Shown here: positions 44,449-54,471 of the stretch, one piece after another
Numbering within the stretch: position 1 is the first letter of the stretch
Layout of the letters: every line of letters begins with the position of its first letter
Assembly: GCA_945909635.1 (NCBI GenBank)
Contig: OX246690.1
Coordinates: forward strand, 1,550,001 to 1,614,000
Source: Clostridioides difficile_A
GTDB taxonomy: Bacteria > Bacillota > Clostridia > Peptostreptococcales > Peptostreptococcaceae
Direction of reading: 5' to 3'
DNA: 64,000 nucleotides
Position numbers and translations under genes: made by a program
The notes under the pieces: generated by a model
What the model saw: the letters and a program-made list of their open reading frames with translations, nothing else
Databases searched by the model: none
What the model was told of the DNA's origin: nothing

Positions 44449-45243
44449 GTGAATGAATTAAAACCATATATAAAATTTTTTAATAAAAATACTAAGTTAT
44501 ATATAATTACATTTGTAATTATGGGAATTGTTATGAGTATTTTGCCAGTAGTTACTCTTAAGGTTTTTGGTGAGGTATCTAAAGATAATCTATATACAGC
44601 TGTGAATCCTATTTCAACATATCTGACTATACTGATATTTGTGTATAGTATAAATATGGTAAATAGAGATTTTTCAGGCGCTTTAAGTATAAGAGCAAAT
44701 AGAAAAAGTTGTATAAAAGCTATTGTGCTGAATTTAATTATTTTAAGCTTTATAATTTCTATTGTAGGTATGGTTTTGATTTTTTTATCAAAGTTATTTA
44801 TAGAGATTATAACAGGTTATAGTGTAGACCTGTCAGTTATACTAAGAAAAGATATGATTTGGACATCTATATCTGCACTAATAGAGCCAACAACATCAAG
44901 TGTGCCACTAACTTATTTAAACTATTTTGTACAAATATGTATAAATGAAATATGTATAGGTTTTATAGGAGCATTATTAGGTGCTTTTACGTATAGAGTT
45001 AGAAAAGCTAGCAGTGTTGCTATATTGATAGGATTACCTGTACTAATCATAATTTATATAGTTAATTTTGCAACTAAAAATATTAACAAGATACTTATGT
45101 ATTTAGAAAAGATTATTTATTCATTTCAGAATCCTTTTATTTTATTAGGGACAAAAGTAGGAATTATAGTTATTTGTATAATATTTATAATTTTATTGCT
45201 TAGAAAGGCGCCAATTAAAGATTATGCAAATGACTTATTATAA
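44449..45243 (+). CDS. ABC exporter membrane protein
   Basis: A 264-residue protein with about six membrane helices, starting at GTG immediately after the ATPase stop codon behind AAGGAGGG. It is ABC-2-like, with a short extracellular loop between the third and fourth helices. It completes the GntR-ATPase-permease operon and has no recognisable substrate-specific motif. Confidence 0.82.
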   Translation: MNELKPYIKFFNKNTKLYIITFVIMGIVMSILPVVTLKVFGEVSKDNLYTAVNPISTYLTILIFVYSINMVNRDFSGALSIRANRKSCIKAIVLNLIILSFIISIVGMVLIFLSKLFIEIITGYSVDLSVILRKDMIWTSISALIEPTTSSVPLTYLNYFVQICINEICIGFIGALLGAFTYRVRKASSVAILIGLPVLIIIYIVNFATKNINKILMYLEKIIYSFQNPFILLGTKVGIIVICIIFIILLLRKAPIKDYANDLL

Positions 45244-45251
45244 ATAAATTA

Positions 45252-45302
45252 AAACCTGCCCTAAAATCAAATTTATAAATTTGTATTTTAAGGTAGGTTC
45301 AT
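45252..45302. terminator. Bidirectional terminator between the ABC operon and the MATE gene
   Basis: A long imperfect stem (about 22 bp, AACCTGCCCTAAAAT with ATTTTAAGGTAGGTT) with T-rich flanks, between convergent genes. Confidence 0.72.
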
Positions 45303-45324
45303 TTATTTTAATAAGTATATATTA

Positions 45325-46650
45325 TTAATAGTTATATCTACTTTTATATTTTTTTATAAGTGGAATAGATATAAATATGGTTAGAATTTCAGCAAATGGG
45401 ACAGTAAGCCATAATCCAGTTAAGTTCAACATAGGAGGAAGAATTACGATTCCTATGATTATAAAAACAAAGGCACGACTAAAAGATATAATAGCTGAAA
45501 TTTTTCCATTGTGAAATGCTGTAAAAAAACCTGACGCAAATATATTTATACCAACAAATAAAAAAGCAAAAGCAAATATTTTTAATCCGTGTAAAGCTAA
45601 GTCAAATACTTCGTTACTTGGACTTACAAAAACTTTAACAATAAGTGGTGCGAAAACTAAAGCAACAATAAACACTAAAATAGATGAAACAAATATGAAT
45701 TTTAAAGAATGTTTAAATGTTTCTTTTAATTTATCACTATTTTCAGCGCCAAAATTATAACTTATCAATGGAGATACTCCAGCAGCAAATCCTAGATAAA
45801 CTGATGTCATTAAAAAATGAGCATACAAGACTATAGTAAGAGCTGCAAGTCCATTTTCTCCTGCTATTCTTAAGGCAACTATGTTAAATAAGAAGGTTGT
45901 AATTCCTGTAGATAACTCTGTAACCATTTCAGAAGAACCATTTATCATAGTATCTCTTATAAGTCTAAAATCAGTTTTTGGCTTTCTCAGTTTTAGTGTA
46001 GACTTACTTGATAAGAAGTAAATAATACCTAAAATGCAAGTAAAAATAATACCTATAGCAGTTGCAACTGCAGCGCCTAAAAGGCCCATTCCAAAACATT
46101 TGATAAATACATAGTCTAATATTATATTTGTTACACCACCAATGACTGATAGAAATAAACTAAATTTGGAGTTTCCATCAGTTCTTATAAAGTATTCAAA
46201 TATAAACTTTAAAATATAAAATGGTGTACATAAAATCATAACTTTACCATAAGTTATGCAATAGGGTAGTAATTTATCTGTTGCTCCAAGTAAAATAGAT
46301 ATTTCTTTTACAAAAAAATAAGAGATTACTGTGAATAAAACCCCAACAATCAATGAAAACAAAACTATAAAAGAAAATGTAGAGTTGGCCTCATCTTGTC
46401 TATTTTCGCCCATACGTATAGAAACTATAGCTCCTCCTCCAGTTGCCATCATTATTCCAAATCCACAAACAAGGTTGATTATAGGTAGTACAATATTTAT
46501 ACTAGCAAGAGCATCTGAACCAACTAATGTTGATACGAAGATACCATCTATTATTGTGTATAAAGATATAAATATCATGGATATAATTGCAGGAGAAACA
46601 AATTTTAGAAATTCAAAAGTAGTGAATTTTCTTGTAAATAAATTTTCCAT
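45325..46650 (-). CDS. MATE-family multidrug exporter
   Basis: A 441-residue membrane protein with about 12 helices and MATE features: the N-terminal FVSPAIISMIFISLYTIIDGI helix, the GFGIMMATGGGAIVSIRMGE loop and the LGFAAGVSPLISYNFGA motif in the second half. The AAGGAGGT ribosome binding site precedes ATG. It exports cationic compounds using sodium or proton gradients; the substrate is unknown. Its promoter has a 19-base spacer around a palindrome identical to one before the MerR gene at 61.5 kb, so it is probably activated by that regulator. Confidence 0.9.
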   Translation of the reverse strand: MENLFTRKFTTFEFLKFVSPAIISMIFISLYTIIDGIFVSTLVGSDALASINIVLPIINLVCGFGIMMATGGGAIVSIRMGENRQDEANSTFSFIVLFSLIVGVLFTVISYFFVKEISILLGATDKLLPYCITYGKVMILCTPFYILKFIFEYFIRTDGNSKFSLFLSVIGGVTNIILDYVFIKCFGMGLLGAAVATAIGIIFTCILGIIYFLSSKSTLKLRKPKTDFRLIRDTMINGSSEMVTELSTGITTFLFNIVALRIAGENGLAALTIVLYAHFLMTSVYLGFAAGVSPLISYNFGAENSDKLKETFKHSLKFIFVSSILVFIVALVFAPLIVKVFVSPSNEVFDLALHGLKIFAFAFLFVGINIFASGFFTAFHNGKISAIISFSRAFVFIIIGIVILPPMLNLTGLWLTVPFAEILTIFISIPLIKKYKSRYNY

Positions 46651-46678
46651 AAATTTTACCTCCTTTTATTACTCTCTA

Positions 46679-46716
46679 TATATAATAAGCTATATAGTAA
46701 CTATATAGTCAAGAAA
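46679..46716 (-). promoter_or_regulatory. MerR-type promoter of the MATE gene
   Basis: On the minus strand TTGACT and TATTAT are separated by 19 bases, the long spacer typical of MerR-activated promoters. The spacer region holds the palindrome CTATATAGTTACTATATAG (plus-strand 46690-46708). Seventeen bases (46692-46708) recur exactly at 61498-61514 before the BmrR-like gene. Confidence 0.72.
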
Positions 46717-47042
46717 AACTTTGTTTATACGATAAGTGGCTCTAAATCAACGGAGAGCTATATAGAAATGAATTTGTATTTGACAATTGATGAACTTGTA
46801 TTAATAAGAATAACTATACTATATTAATAAAACTCAATTATGAAAGATATTGATTTTGCAAATAAAAAAGAACTTAATATTATATTAGAGATTGTAAAAT
46901 TTAGAGATAATTATAAAAACCAAATTCTTTGCTAGCTTCTTGTGGTAGAATGAAAGTTTTATGAAAGAATTTTATTCTACCACTTATATGAGTAAGTTAT
47001 TTAATTTAGTTCTTTATAGAGTTGATTAAATATATGTATATT
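46717..47042. other. Intergenic stretch between MATE and LUD genes
   Basis: Contains a 10-bp perfect hairpin (46942-46951 with 46974-46983, GTGGTAGAAT and its complement) that could end leftward transcription from the LUD gene, although the T run is poor. A 26-codon open frame at 46840 has no support. Confidence 0.45.
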
Positions 47043-47690
47043 TTATAGACCTAGATTTTCTCCTACCAATATTACCTTTATTTTGTTTGCTGGACGACTT
47101 ATTCTTGTAGTTACCATATATGCGCAACAACTTTCAGGGCTTGTACAATCCATACAACTTCCATTGATATAACAAGGAGTGTTTACATCTTGAAAACGTT
47201 GTACAACTGCTGGAGCAGCAATTGTTCTAGCTCTTTGAACTGCATCATCAATATTTTTAACAATTTTATTCATACCAGCTACAACTATAACACTTTTTGG
47301 ACCATATATCATTGCGGCTACACGATTTCCGTTTCCATCAATATTGAAGAGTTGTCCATCTTCACTAATTGCATTACTACTCATCAAAAAAGTATCACAT
47401 AGAAGTGCTTGACGCATAATTTCTATTCTTTCTTCTGGAGTCTTTGCTAAATCTCTATCGATGACTTTGAATCCTTTGTCTCTAACAGCAGTTTGTACTC
47501 CCATTTCTTTAAGCGTTTCAGAGCCTCCCCATGATACTACATGATTTTGAGGAATCAAATCTAAAATTTGTTGTAAAGCATCATTCTTAGTTTTACAGTA
47601 ATAAGCATCAAAATAACGTTTTTTAAGAGATTTAATGATATTTGGTCCTAACTTATCATATCGTTTTTCCAATGGTGTTTGTCTTATCAT
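47043..47690 (-). CDS. LUD-domain protein (LutC/DUF162-like)
   Basis: About 215 residues from the ATG at 47690, which follows GGGAG; an upstream start at 47732 lacks a site. The LUD domain has VSWGGSETLKEMGV (near 53), SSNAISEDGQLFNIDGNGNR (near 105) and KSVIVVAGMNKIVKNIDDA (near 133). A Cys-rich end (CYINGSCMDCTSPESCCAY) suggests metal or Fe-S binding. Related proteins take part in lactate oxidation, but no lutA or lutB neighbours are present, so the function is open. Confidence 0.85.
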   Translation of the reverse strand: MIRQTPLEKRYDKLGPNIIKSLKKRYFDAYYCKTKNDALQQILDLIPQNHVVSWGGSETLKEMGVQTAVRDKGFKVIDRDLAKTPEERIEIMRQALLCDTFLMSSNAISEDGQLFNIDGNGNRVAAMIYGPKSVIVVAGMNKIVKNIDDAVQRARTIAAPAVVQRFQDVNTPCYINGSCMDCTSPESCCAYMVTTRISRPANKIKVILVGENLGL

Positions 47691-47942
47691 ACTAAAATCA
47701 CTCCCATATTTAAATTTTAAGATTATAACCACAAATTATTAATGTAGTTATAATATAGTTATAACATAAATATTTATTTAGGATAATATTTACTATCAAA
47801 ATTTTAATAAATCATTACATATATATACTTATAAAAATATATTTATGGATATTTTTAGGTTTATATTTATCAAAAATAGAGTTATTAATTATAGATGATT
47901 AGTTTTTCATAAATAAATGATTTGAATTATATAGAATATAAA

Positions 47943-47980
47943 AAAATAAAGGTACGATTTATGTGTACCTTTATTTTGGT
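47943..47980 (-). terminator. Terminator of cotB
   Basis: A perfect 13-bp stem (47943-47955 with 47965-47977). On the minus strand it is followed by a T run. Confidence 0.85.
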
Positions 47981-48010
47981 TAAATAGATAGAGATTAAAA
48001 GAAATTATAA

Positions 48011-48925
48011 TTACATATTTTTATAACTTTCCAATATTCTAATATAGTGGTTGGCTTCTCTTAATACATGGTCTGCTAAAAGTGGTAATATTATAGACCT
48101 TATCTTACATTCTTCTATTCCTGAGGTACCTGCTTCTTTAAAATCCTTAAATTCAACAGTTTCATTTAATGTTTCATCTGTAATACTTGCTACATCAGTA
48201 TCAGTCATTTCATTTGTTTTTTCAATTAATTCATTGAATTTTATAGCAAATTCATTTGCAGTATTTATTAGTTCGCTTTCAGATGGGTCGAGTAATCCTC
48301 TCATAAATAGTGCGTGTTCCATCATAATATGGTCCCAGAATAATTCTATTTCTTTGAAATTTTTTAAATCAATATCTACTTTATTTTCAAGGTCAATTAC
48401 ATAGGAACGATACAAGTTTGCTTCATGTATTATATGTTCAATAAGTAATGGATAGTTTGAAGTGAATAAGGTGCATGATAGTACTCCATCTAAAACCCTT
48501 TCTTTTAAATTAATAAGTCCATCAAGTAATCTTATTGCATCAGAGTTAAGCTGAGTTACATAGTCTACTAAATCTTGACCAACCTGTGGGTTTACACCAC
48601 TTTGTAGGTTCAATTCTCTTGTAGTTAAGTTTTGATTTATTTCTATTCCTGTAAGTTCTTCAGTTTTTTGTTCTGCATTCAATGTAAGAGTAGTTACAAT
48701 CTCTTCTGAATATAATATATCAGGTCTAATTATACCATTACTAGCACTAACAGCATATGATAATAAATCTTCAAATTGTTTTTTATAGTGGTCAGCTTCC
48801 ATAGCAAGATTATAATCTTTATGTGTAAATCCTGCCTCTAGAAAAAGAGAATGTTCTTTCATAATTCTTGCAAAAAATAAATGTAATTCTAGTGATAAAA
48901 TAGCATACTTTTGATTATCTATCAT
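48011..48925 (-). CDS. cotB: Spore outer coat protein CotB-like (two DUF2935 domains)
   Basis: A 304-residue helical protein with two DUF2935 units (about 5-140 and 160-300). Each has the ELxxFxxRIMKEHSLFL or ELFWDHIMMEHALFM helix (near 13 and 195) and a later histidine helix (HIIHEANLYR near 165, HVLREANHYIR near 288). The repeated His and Glu suggest ferritin-like bundles that could bind metal. In C. difficile, a protein of this type is the spore coat component CotB. AGGGAGG precedes the ATG. Expression in the mother cell is expected from the homologue, but I could not assign the promoter. Confidence 0.82.
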   Translation of the reverse strand: MIDNQKYAILSLELHLFFARIMKEHSLFLEAGFTHKDYNLAMEADHYKKQFEDLLSYAVSASNGIIRPDILYSEEIVTTLTLNAEQKTEELTGIEINQNLTTRELNLQSGVNPQVGQDLVDYVTQLNSDAIRLLDGLINLKERVLDGVLSCTLFTSNYPLLIEHIIHEANLYRSYVIDLENKVDIDLKNFKEIELFWDHIMMEHALFMRGLLDPSESELINTANEFAIKFNELIEKTNEMTDTDVASITDETLNETVEFKDFKEAGTSGIEECKIRSIILPLLADHVLREANHYIRILESYKNM

Positions 48926-49920
48926 AATTTCCTCCCTTTAGAAAGTATCTTACTTATAATACTTTATTCCTAATATTTAAATTTATGTATATTAGGGATA
49001 AATTAACTAAATTTTAGAACTGCTTTTCACTAAGCTATAGTATTTAAAGGACTGTTATTTAGGCAAAAATAATCAAAAGAAGTATTTTATAAATAAACAT
49101 AAAGACAACTATATAATAATTTTTGTTATCTGTTTTTTTGAAAAAAGATTTAAAGATTTATTGGGCATACAATTTAGTTGTTTAGTAGGTATCAGTATAT
49201 TACTTATAATAATGAGGCAAGTAAATATTAAAGTATATAATGATTCAATTTTAAGTTGTAAAAAAAGAGGATTTAGGTTACTTGTTTTTCCTTTTAATAA
49301 ATTTATACTTAGATTTTAAGTGAATTATATATTTTTTGTTTAAAACTCTAATTAATTAAGGAATGAGAAAGTATTATTCTTTAAAAAATATTTTATACTA
49401 ATTACACTATAAAAAATAATAAAAGTGTGAGTTTACTAAATTATGGGTAAAACTTCAAAAAGAATAATATATTAGATATAATTAGATTATTATGTTATAA
49501 AAAAATTATTGGAGTAATTAATTTATGACATTTTACATAGAATTTGCTATAATATATTTAACTTTGAAACAACAATAAATTCATTGTATAAATTACTAAA
49601 AACAAGTGGAGATAAAAATTGAAAGATAAAATCGATTTTAAGATATAAAAAATATTTTTATTATCTAATATGGTTTTAGGTTGAGTGTAATTAGGGTTTA
49701 TAAGCTATTTTATTGTTAGTAGTATGTAAATTATTAAAAATAAATACAATAGTATTTTAACATGAGTTAATCTAAATAATAATGAATAAGTTAACGAAAT
49801 TATTGAAAAATTTTTGGAGGAAAACTGGAATACTAGAATTGGTAGTTGAAAAAGATTTTTGGATATATTCAGAAATTTCGGTATAATTAGTGATGATGAC
49901 AGTTGCAACTGTAAAATTTT
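48926..49920. other. AT-rich gene-free stretch after cotB
   Basis: About 1 kb without a credible gene. The 77-codon leftward frame at 49705-49938 has low-complexity composition and no ribosome binding site. A dyad (AGTATC..GATACT type, near 48943-48962) lies upstream of cotB. Confidence 0.4.
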
Positions 49921-49944
49921 AGTATACGTCAAGGCCACAATAGA

Positions 49945-50110
49945 GGGGATAAGTAAGTTTTATAATAGGCATCGTTATCCTAAAATAAATAGGAATGGAA
50001 ACAATAACTATCATCCTTTAGCTAAATAAACATGGCTTAGTACAAAATAATAAAGAACCCAAGTTTAATGCCCCACTTTTTTGTACTTGAAACGTTGAGG
50101 GTATATCTAT
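49945..50110 (+). other. Possible structured RNA leader of the diguanylate cyclase gene
   Basis: Several pairings are possible: GGATAA (49947-49952) with TTATCC (49975-49980), and GTACAAAA (50040-50047) with TTTTGTAC (50079-50086). The latter competes with CAAGT (50060-50064)/ACTTG (50085-50089). The stretch is less AT-rich than its flanks. It does not fit the class I or class II c-di-GMP riboswitch consensus. Confidence 0.25.
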
Positions 50111-50244
50111 TTGGGTGTGAAAATAATTCCTGTAATTTATAGAATAATAATATTCCATACAAGGATTATAAAATAAAGATTAGAGAAGAACAACATTTTT
50201 ATACATGTTTGTGCTTGACCAAAGTGAAAGGAATGATAAAATAT

Positions 50245-52158
50245 ATGAAACTAAAAAATGCACTCAGATTAGCTTTTATTGTATTAACATTAATACCTAT
50301 TATGATTGTTTCAGTTTTATTATATAAAAGTGGTTTTGAACTATCAAAAAAAACTTATGCAAATAATTTAAATGAAAGTATAAATGTACAAGGAGATTAT
50401 ATATCTCAAACAATTGAGTCAGATATAATTTATAATAGTAGTTTTGCTAAAAAAACGTTGAATAAATATAATGAAAATAAAAACAAAGAGTATTTAATAG
50501 AAGCTTTTACCTCCTATCTAGATATTACTGAAGATAAAATTATGGCTAGTATCATGATAGATAAGGATAATAAATTGGTTTACAGTACAGGTGAAAAAAT
50601 AATAGTTGATAAGATTTATAATCAGGTACCAAATAAAATAGAAGATGAAAAACAAAAAGTGTTAGAATTTAATCTATCACAAAATTCATATAGTTTGGGA
50701 ATTTTGACTCCAGTCTGGATTAATGGTGAATATATAGGAAGCATGATTTCAGTTTACAATGAATCTTTTATATTTAAAATTATTAGCAGTTATTACGATA
50801 TAAGTGATACTGCAACTTATATTTGTAGAAAGAATGGTGAAACTATTAATTATAAAGGTTATTATCATAGTGAAGATAATCAAATCATTAAGATTGAAGA
50901 TGACTTTTCGAAGAATTCTTTTGGACAAATTGAGTCAAAAATAGGAGAAGAAAATACCTTTGGATATTATAAATCAATTCATAATACTCCTTGGTATTTA
51001 GTAATTCTAGTGGAGGATAGTTTAATTTATAATTTTACAAATCAATTTATTTATATTTATATTATAATCATTACATTTATATTTATTGCAGATATTTTGT
51101 TGGCATTTTATTTTACAAATAGAGTAGTTAAACCAATAATAAGTTTAATCAAAGTTATGGATGAATATCAGAATAATTTAGATAGAGAGATTTTGGATAA
51201 TGAAAAGAATGCAGGATATTACGAAACAAAGTATCTAAGAAAGAAATTTTTTGAGTTGATGAATACGGTATCATTAGCTCAGCACAACTTTAAGGGGATT
51301 TATCAGTTATATCAATCAAATGATATGAGAGATATTAATATTGATATCGATGTAAAGGAACAAAAGATTTATAGTAATAAAGAAAATTTTACTGAATTGT
51401 TGAATAGAATTGAATTAGATGAAAATGATTGTGTTATAGAAAATTTTGTAAAATGCTTTTGTAAAGAAGATGAAAACAAATTACGTAGCATTTTTGAAAA
51501 TATGAGGGATAAACACCTTGCAACATCAGTTGAGGTAGAAGTCTATACTTCACATTTGAATCAAAGATGGTTTCATGTAGTTATTGTACCTTTATATGAG
51601 GATAGTAGACTTTCTCGTTTATTTATACAGTTACGTGATATTAGTGGATTTAAAAAGCAAGAAATTGAATCGAATAAACAAGCTAGGAGAGATTCTTTAA
51701 CAGGGTTATATAATAGACTTGGACTTATGGATTATGTTCATGATGGTTTAGAAAATAACAGAAGTAAAATGTATGGAATTTTATTTGCAGATATGAATTA
51801 TTTCAAGTTGGTAAATGATTGCTTTGGACATAGTGAAGGAGACAGGCTTCTTATTCAGATAGGAAATGATTTATTATCAATTGTTAAGGATTACGGAATT
51901 GTTTCAAGATTAGGTGGGGATGAGTTTATAGTTTTGCTTCCTATTACTTCAGAAAATGATTTAACTGACATAAAGTCAAAGATTGAAGAAAAACTAATTT
52001 ATAAATATGAATATGAAGAAGAACAATTTATTATTTCTGCTAGTGTAGGAAAAGCAACATGGGATAGTGATTCAACATCAACATTTGAAGAATTATTAAA
52101 ACAGGCAGATGAATCTATGTATCGAGTAAAGCGACAATTAAAGGCAAGCATCAAATAA
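50245..52158 (+). CDS. Membrane diguanylate cyclase with dCache-like sensor
   Basis: About 637 residues from the ATG at 50245, the first with an acceptable distance from AAAGGA. A helix near 8-28, an extracellular Cache-like sensor (about 30-265) and a second helix (about 270-295) are followed by a HAMP-like linker, a PAS-like region (about 365-465) and a GGDEF domain (about 475-635). The catalytic motif is intact (RLGGDEF), with GLYNRLGLMDYV and FADMNYFKLVND upstream. The RxxD inhibitory site is absent (DYGIVSR precedes LGGDEF). It should make c-di-GMP in response to an external ligand and may lack product inhibition. Confidence 0.9.
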   Translation: MKLKNALRLAFIVLTLIPIMIVSVLLYKSGFELSKKTYANNLNESINVQGDYISQTIESDIIYNSSFAKKTLNKYNENKNKEYLIEAFTSYLDITEDKIMASIMIDKDNKLVYSTGEKIIVDKIYNQVPNKIEDEKQKVLEFNLSQNSYSLGILTPVWINGEYIGSMISVYNESFIFKIISSYYDISDTATYICRKNGETINYKGYYHSEDNQIIKIEDDFSKNSFGQIESKIGEENTFGYYKSIHNTPWYLVILVEDSLIYNFTNQFIYIYIIIITFIFIADILLAFYFTNRVVKPIISLIKVMDEYQNNLDREILDNEKNAGYYETKYLRKKFFELMNTVSLAQHNFKGIYQLYQSNDMRDINIDIDVKEQKIYSNKENFTELLNRIELDENDCVIENFVKCFCKEDENKLRSIFENMRDKHLATSVEVEVYTSHLNQRWFHVVIVPLYEDSRLSRLFIQLRDISGFKKQEIESNKQARRDSLTGLYNRLGLMDYVHDGLENNRSKMYGILFADMNYFKLVNDCFGHSEGDRLLIQIGNDLLSIVKDYGIVSRLGGDEFIVLLPITSENDLTDIKSKIEEKLIYKYEYEEEQFIISASVGKATWDSDSTSTFEELLKQADESMYRVKRQLKASIK

Positions 52159-52204
52159 ATTATATTTAGAAAAATCAAAAATTAAAATGTATGCTACATA
52201 TACT

Positions 52205-52232
52205 GCCCAGACTAGATTAAATCAGTCTGGGC
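52205..52232. terminator. Hairpin between the cyclase gene and the convergent binding-protein gene
   Basis: Perfect 9-bp GC-rich stem (GCCCAGACT with AGTCTGGGC). T runs are poor on both strands, so efficiency is uncertain. Confidence 0.55.
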
Positions 52233-52313
52233 TAAAGTTCCAATCGATATATAATGAACTATGTGTTGAAGAATGGTATGAGAAATTTGATACTATAGAA
52301 ACATATCCTATAA

Positions 52314-53819
52314 TTACTTTGACTCACGATAAATTGAATTGTATTGAATTAATCCTTGAGGATTTATATGGATTCCTTTTATATCATTTAAGGCAGCACT
52401 TAATACCATTGGATTTTGTAATATGATAATAGGGGAATCTTGAGTGACTATAGAATTTACTTTTTCATATATATCTTGTTTCTTTTTTTTATCATCTTCT
52501 TTTCGAGCATCTGCTAGCAATTTATCTACTACAGGATTACTGTAATTACTTGAATTTTGAGTCTTACCACTATTAGTTCCCAATAAAACTGGAAGCACAC
52601 CATTTGGATCATTATTAAATGCCCAACCAACTAGAATAGATTCATGTTTACCCTCATTCATCATATTTGCAGCTTCCTGCATAGTAACTAAATTATAATT
52701 TAATTTAATACCTACTTTAGCTAAATCTAATTTAATAAGTTCTAATGTATTTTTTCTGATTGTATTTATGGTTATTACATTTAATTCTAACGTATTTTCA
52801 TAGCCAGATTCTTTTAATAATCGTTTTGCTTCTTCTGGATTATATGTAATTTCAGGTTCTTTATATCCCATAATACCTTTAGGTATTAAACTTACAGAAG
52901 GTATACTGTAGCCATGATATATACTATCAGTAATTTTTTGTCTATCGATTGCATAACTCATAGCTAAACGTATTTTTTGATTATCAAAAGGTGGAAACTT
53001 TGTGTTAAGTGATAAATACTCAATTTTGGATGAAGGAGATTGTAATAATGTAACATTGTCAGATAATTTCAATTTGTCACAATCATATGCAGAAACACTA
53101 AATAATATATCAACATCTCCATCTAACAGAGCTGTAGTTCTATCTTGCTCTGTAACAATAACTAAAAAATTGAGATATTTAGATTTTGCCTTTTCCAAAT
53201 AATAATCATCAAATCGCTCTAATGAGATTTTTTTATTTTCTATTCTTTCAATAAGTTTAAATGGGCCACAACCAATTGGTTTGGAAAAATCATATCCTTT
53301 AGATTCAACTACATTTTTTGAAACTATAGAGGTTTCTGCTTTGGCAAATAATGAAGGTAATTCAGAGTAAGGTTCATTTGTAACAATTTCAAATGTAGTA
53401 TCATTTATTTTTTTTACACTTTCTAAAATTTCAAGAGCCTTTTGTGTTCTTCCTCCAAGCATAGCACGTTGAATACTAAATACAACATCTTCTGCTGTCA
53501 AAGAAGAACCATCATGAAATTTAACATTATCTTGAATTTCAAATTTCCAAGTATAATCATCTATCCTTTTTTCACTTTTAACAAGTAATTTTCTTAATTG
53601 CAGATTATCATCAAAATCGTACAATGTTGTGTATATATTTCTGAGAATAGCTTCTGAGAAAATGTCAGAAGTCATCATTGGATCAAACGATAACATATCC
53701 TGTGTTAAAGCAATTTGGATTGGTTTTTCTTCTGATGTTTCATTTTTACCAGAGCTACAACCAGTAAATAATGCCAATGTAAGTAAAGCAATAATTAATA
53801 ATTTCAAATTTTTGTACAT
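52314..53819 (-). CDS. Orphan oligopeptide/nickel-type substrate-binding lipoprotein
   Basis: A 501-residue SBP_bac_5 family protein. The lipobox is LALFTGC (Cys near 20). Family blocks are LTAEDVVFSIQRAMLG (near 102), the PIGCGPFKLIE segment (near 180), IRLAMSYAIDRQKI (near 280) and NPEEAKRLLKESGY (near 325). Such proteins deliver peptides, nickel or haem to ABC importers, but no permease or ATPase genes are adjacent. It may feed a distant importer or act as a sensor. It converges on the diguanylate cyclase gene. Confidence 0.88.
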   Translation of the reverse strand: MYKNLKLLIIALLTLALFTGCSSGKNETSEEKPIQIALTQDMLSFDPMMTSDIFSEAILRNIYTTLYDFDDNLQLRKLLVKSEKRIDDYTWKFEIQDNVKFHDGSSLTAEDVVFSIQRAMLGGRTQKALEILESVKKINDTTFEIVTNEPYSELPSLFAKAETSIVSKNVVESKGYDFSKPIGCGPFKLIERIENKKISLERFDDYYLEKAKSKYLNFLVIVTEQDRTTALLDGDVDILFSVSAYDCDKLKLSDNVTLLQSPSSKIEYLSLNTKFPPFDNQKIRLAMSYAIDRQKITDSIYHGYSIPSVSLIPKGIMGYKEPEITYNPEEAKRLLKESGYENTLELNVITINTIRKNTLELIKLDLAKVGIKLNYNLVTMQEAANMMNEGKHESILVGWAFNNDPNGVLPVLLGTNSGKTQNSSNYSNPVVDKLLADARKEDDKKKKQDIYEKVNSIVTQDSPIIILQNPMVLSAALNDIKGIHINPQGLIQYNSIYRESK

Positions 53820-54233
53820 ATTTTTATCTCCCTCGTCTTAGTTATAACTACTTAATCTTAAAATTTATTATATCAAAATTTATTAGAAAATCATACAATA
53901 CAAATTAGTATTAATAAGAAAGTTTATGGTAGAGTTTTCTTTATATCAAGTTACTTTTAATTGTTAAGAATTTTAGCTATTTTGTGTTAGACAAAACTAT
54001 ATTTATAATTGTCTTTTTATAACCATATTTTTTCTTTAAAAATAATAAATTACTAGTCTGTCAACCATATTTTTTTAATTAATAGAATTAATTAATAGCA
54101 CTAACAATAAGTAAGCTTAAAGAAGAATTAGTAATTTAAGAAGATTTTAATCTATAAAGTTAAAAAGGTTGGAACAAAATGGAGATAGGCCTATTTTTAT
54201 TCCTGAAATGATGAAAATATATTTGCTTTCATA
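53820..54233. other. Intergenic stretch, no gene seen
   Basis: AT-rich. It presumably contains the promoter of the leftward binding-protein gene within its first 60 bases. A 10-bp palindrome ATAGGCCTAT lies near 54185. No ORF or RNA motif is supported. Confidence 0.4.
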
Positions 54234-54278
54234 TAAAAAAGAGTGCCTCATGGACTAAAAAGCTTATTTTGAGACACC
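54234..54278 (-). terminator. Probable terminator of the C_GCxxG_C_C gene
   Basis: Read leftward: GTGTCTCA pairs with TGAGGCAC (plus-strand 54270-54277 and 54243-54250, one G-U), followed by a T run. It lies about 190 bases past the stop codon. Confidence 0.5.
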
Positions 54279-54471
54279 TTATTTCACACTTAATAATGGA
54301 TAATTATTATTTATGTAAAATACTAGTAATTTTGTTTATTTATATTATTAAATCATCAAGAGACTGTATTTTATTTTTGAAACAATGTCACAATTCATAT
54401 GATATTCTTATTGAAAATCCTAATAGTCAAAAACATTCTTACATATCATATGTTGAATTTAAGAAAATAAG

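Noticed and set aside
49705..49938. 77-codon leftward ORF, and an opposite-strand frame near 49850-50030 reading DDDSCNCKILVYVKATIEGIS
   Set aside because: Neither has a start with a ribosome binding site in frame. The plus-strand frame is suggestive of a decayed gene but I could not match it to a family.
49920..50110. c-di-GMP riboswitch before the diguanylate cyclase gene
   Set aside because: GGAAACAATAACTATCAT looked promising for class II, but the downstream TTTAAATTGGGCACTTG block and closing pairings are absent. Class I GCAAAGC blocks are also absent.
52187..52426. 79-codon rightward ORF after the cyclase gene
   Set aside because: It has no ribosome binding site, contains a terminator-like hairpin, and overlaps the 3' end of the binding-protein gene in antisense.
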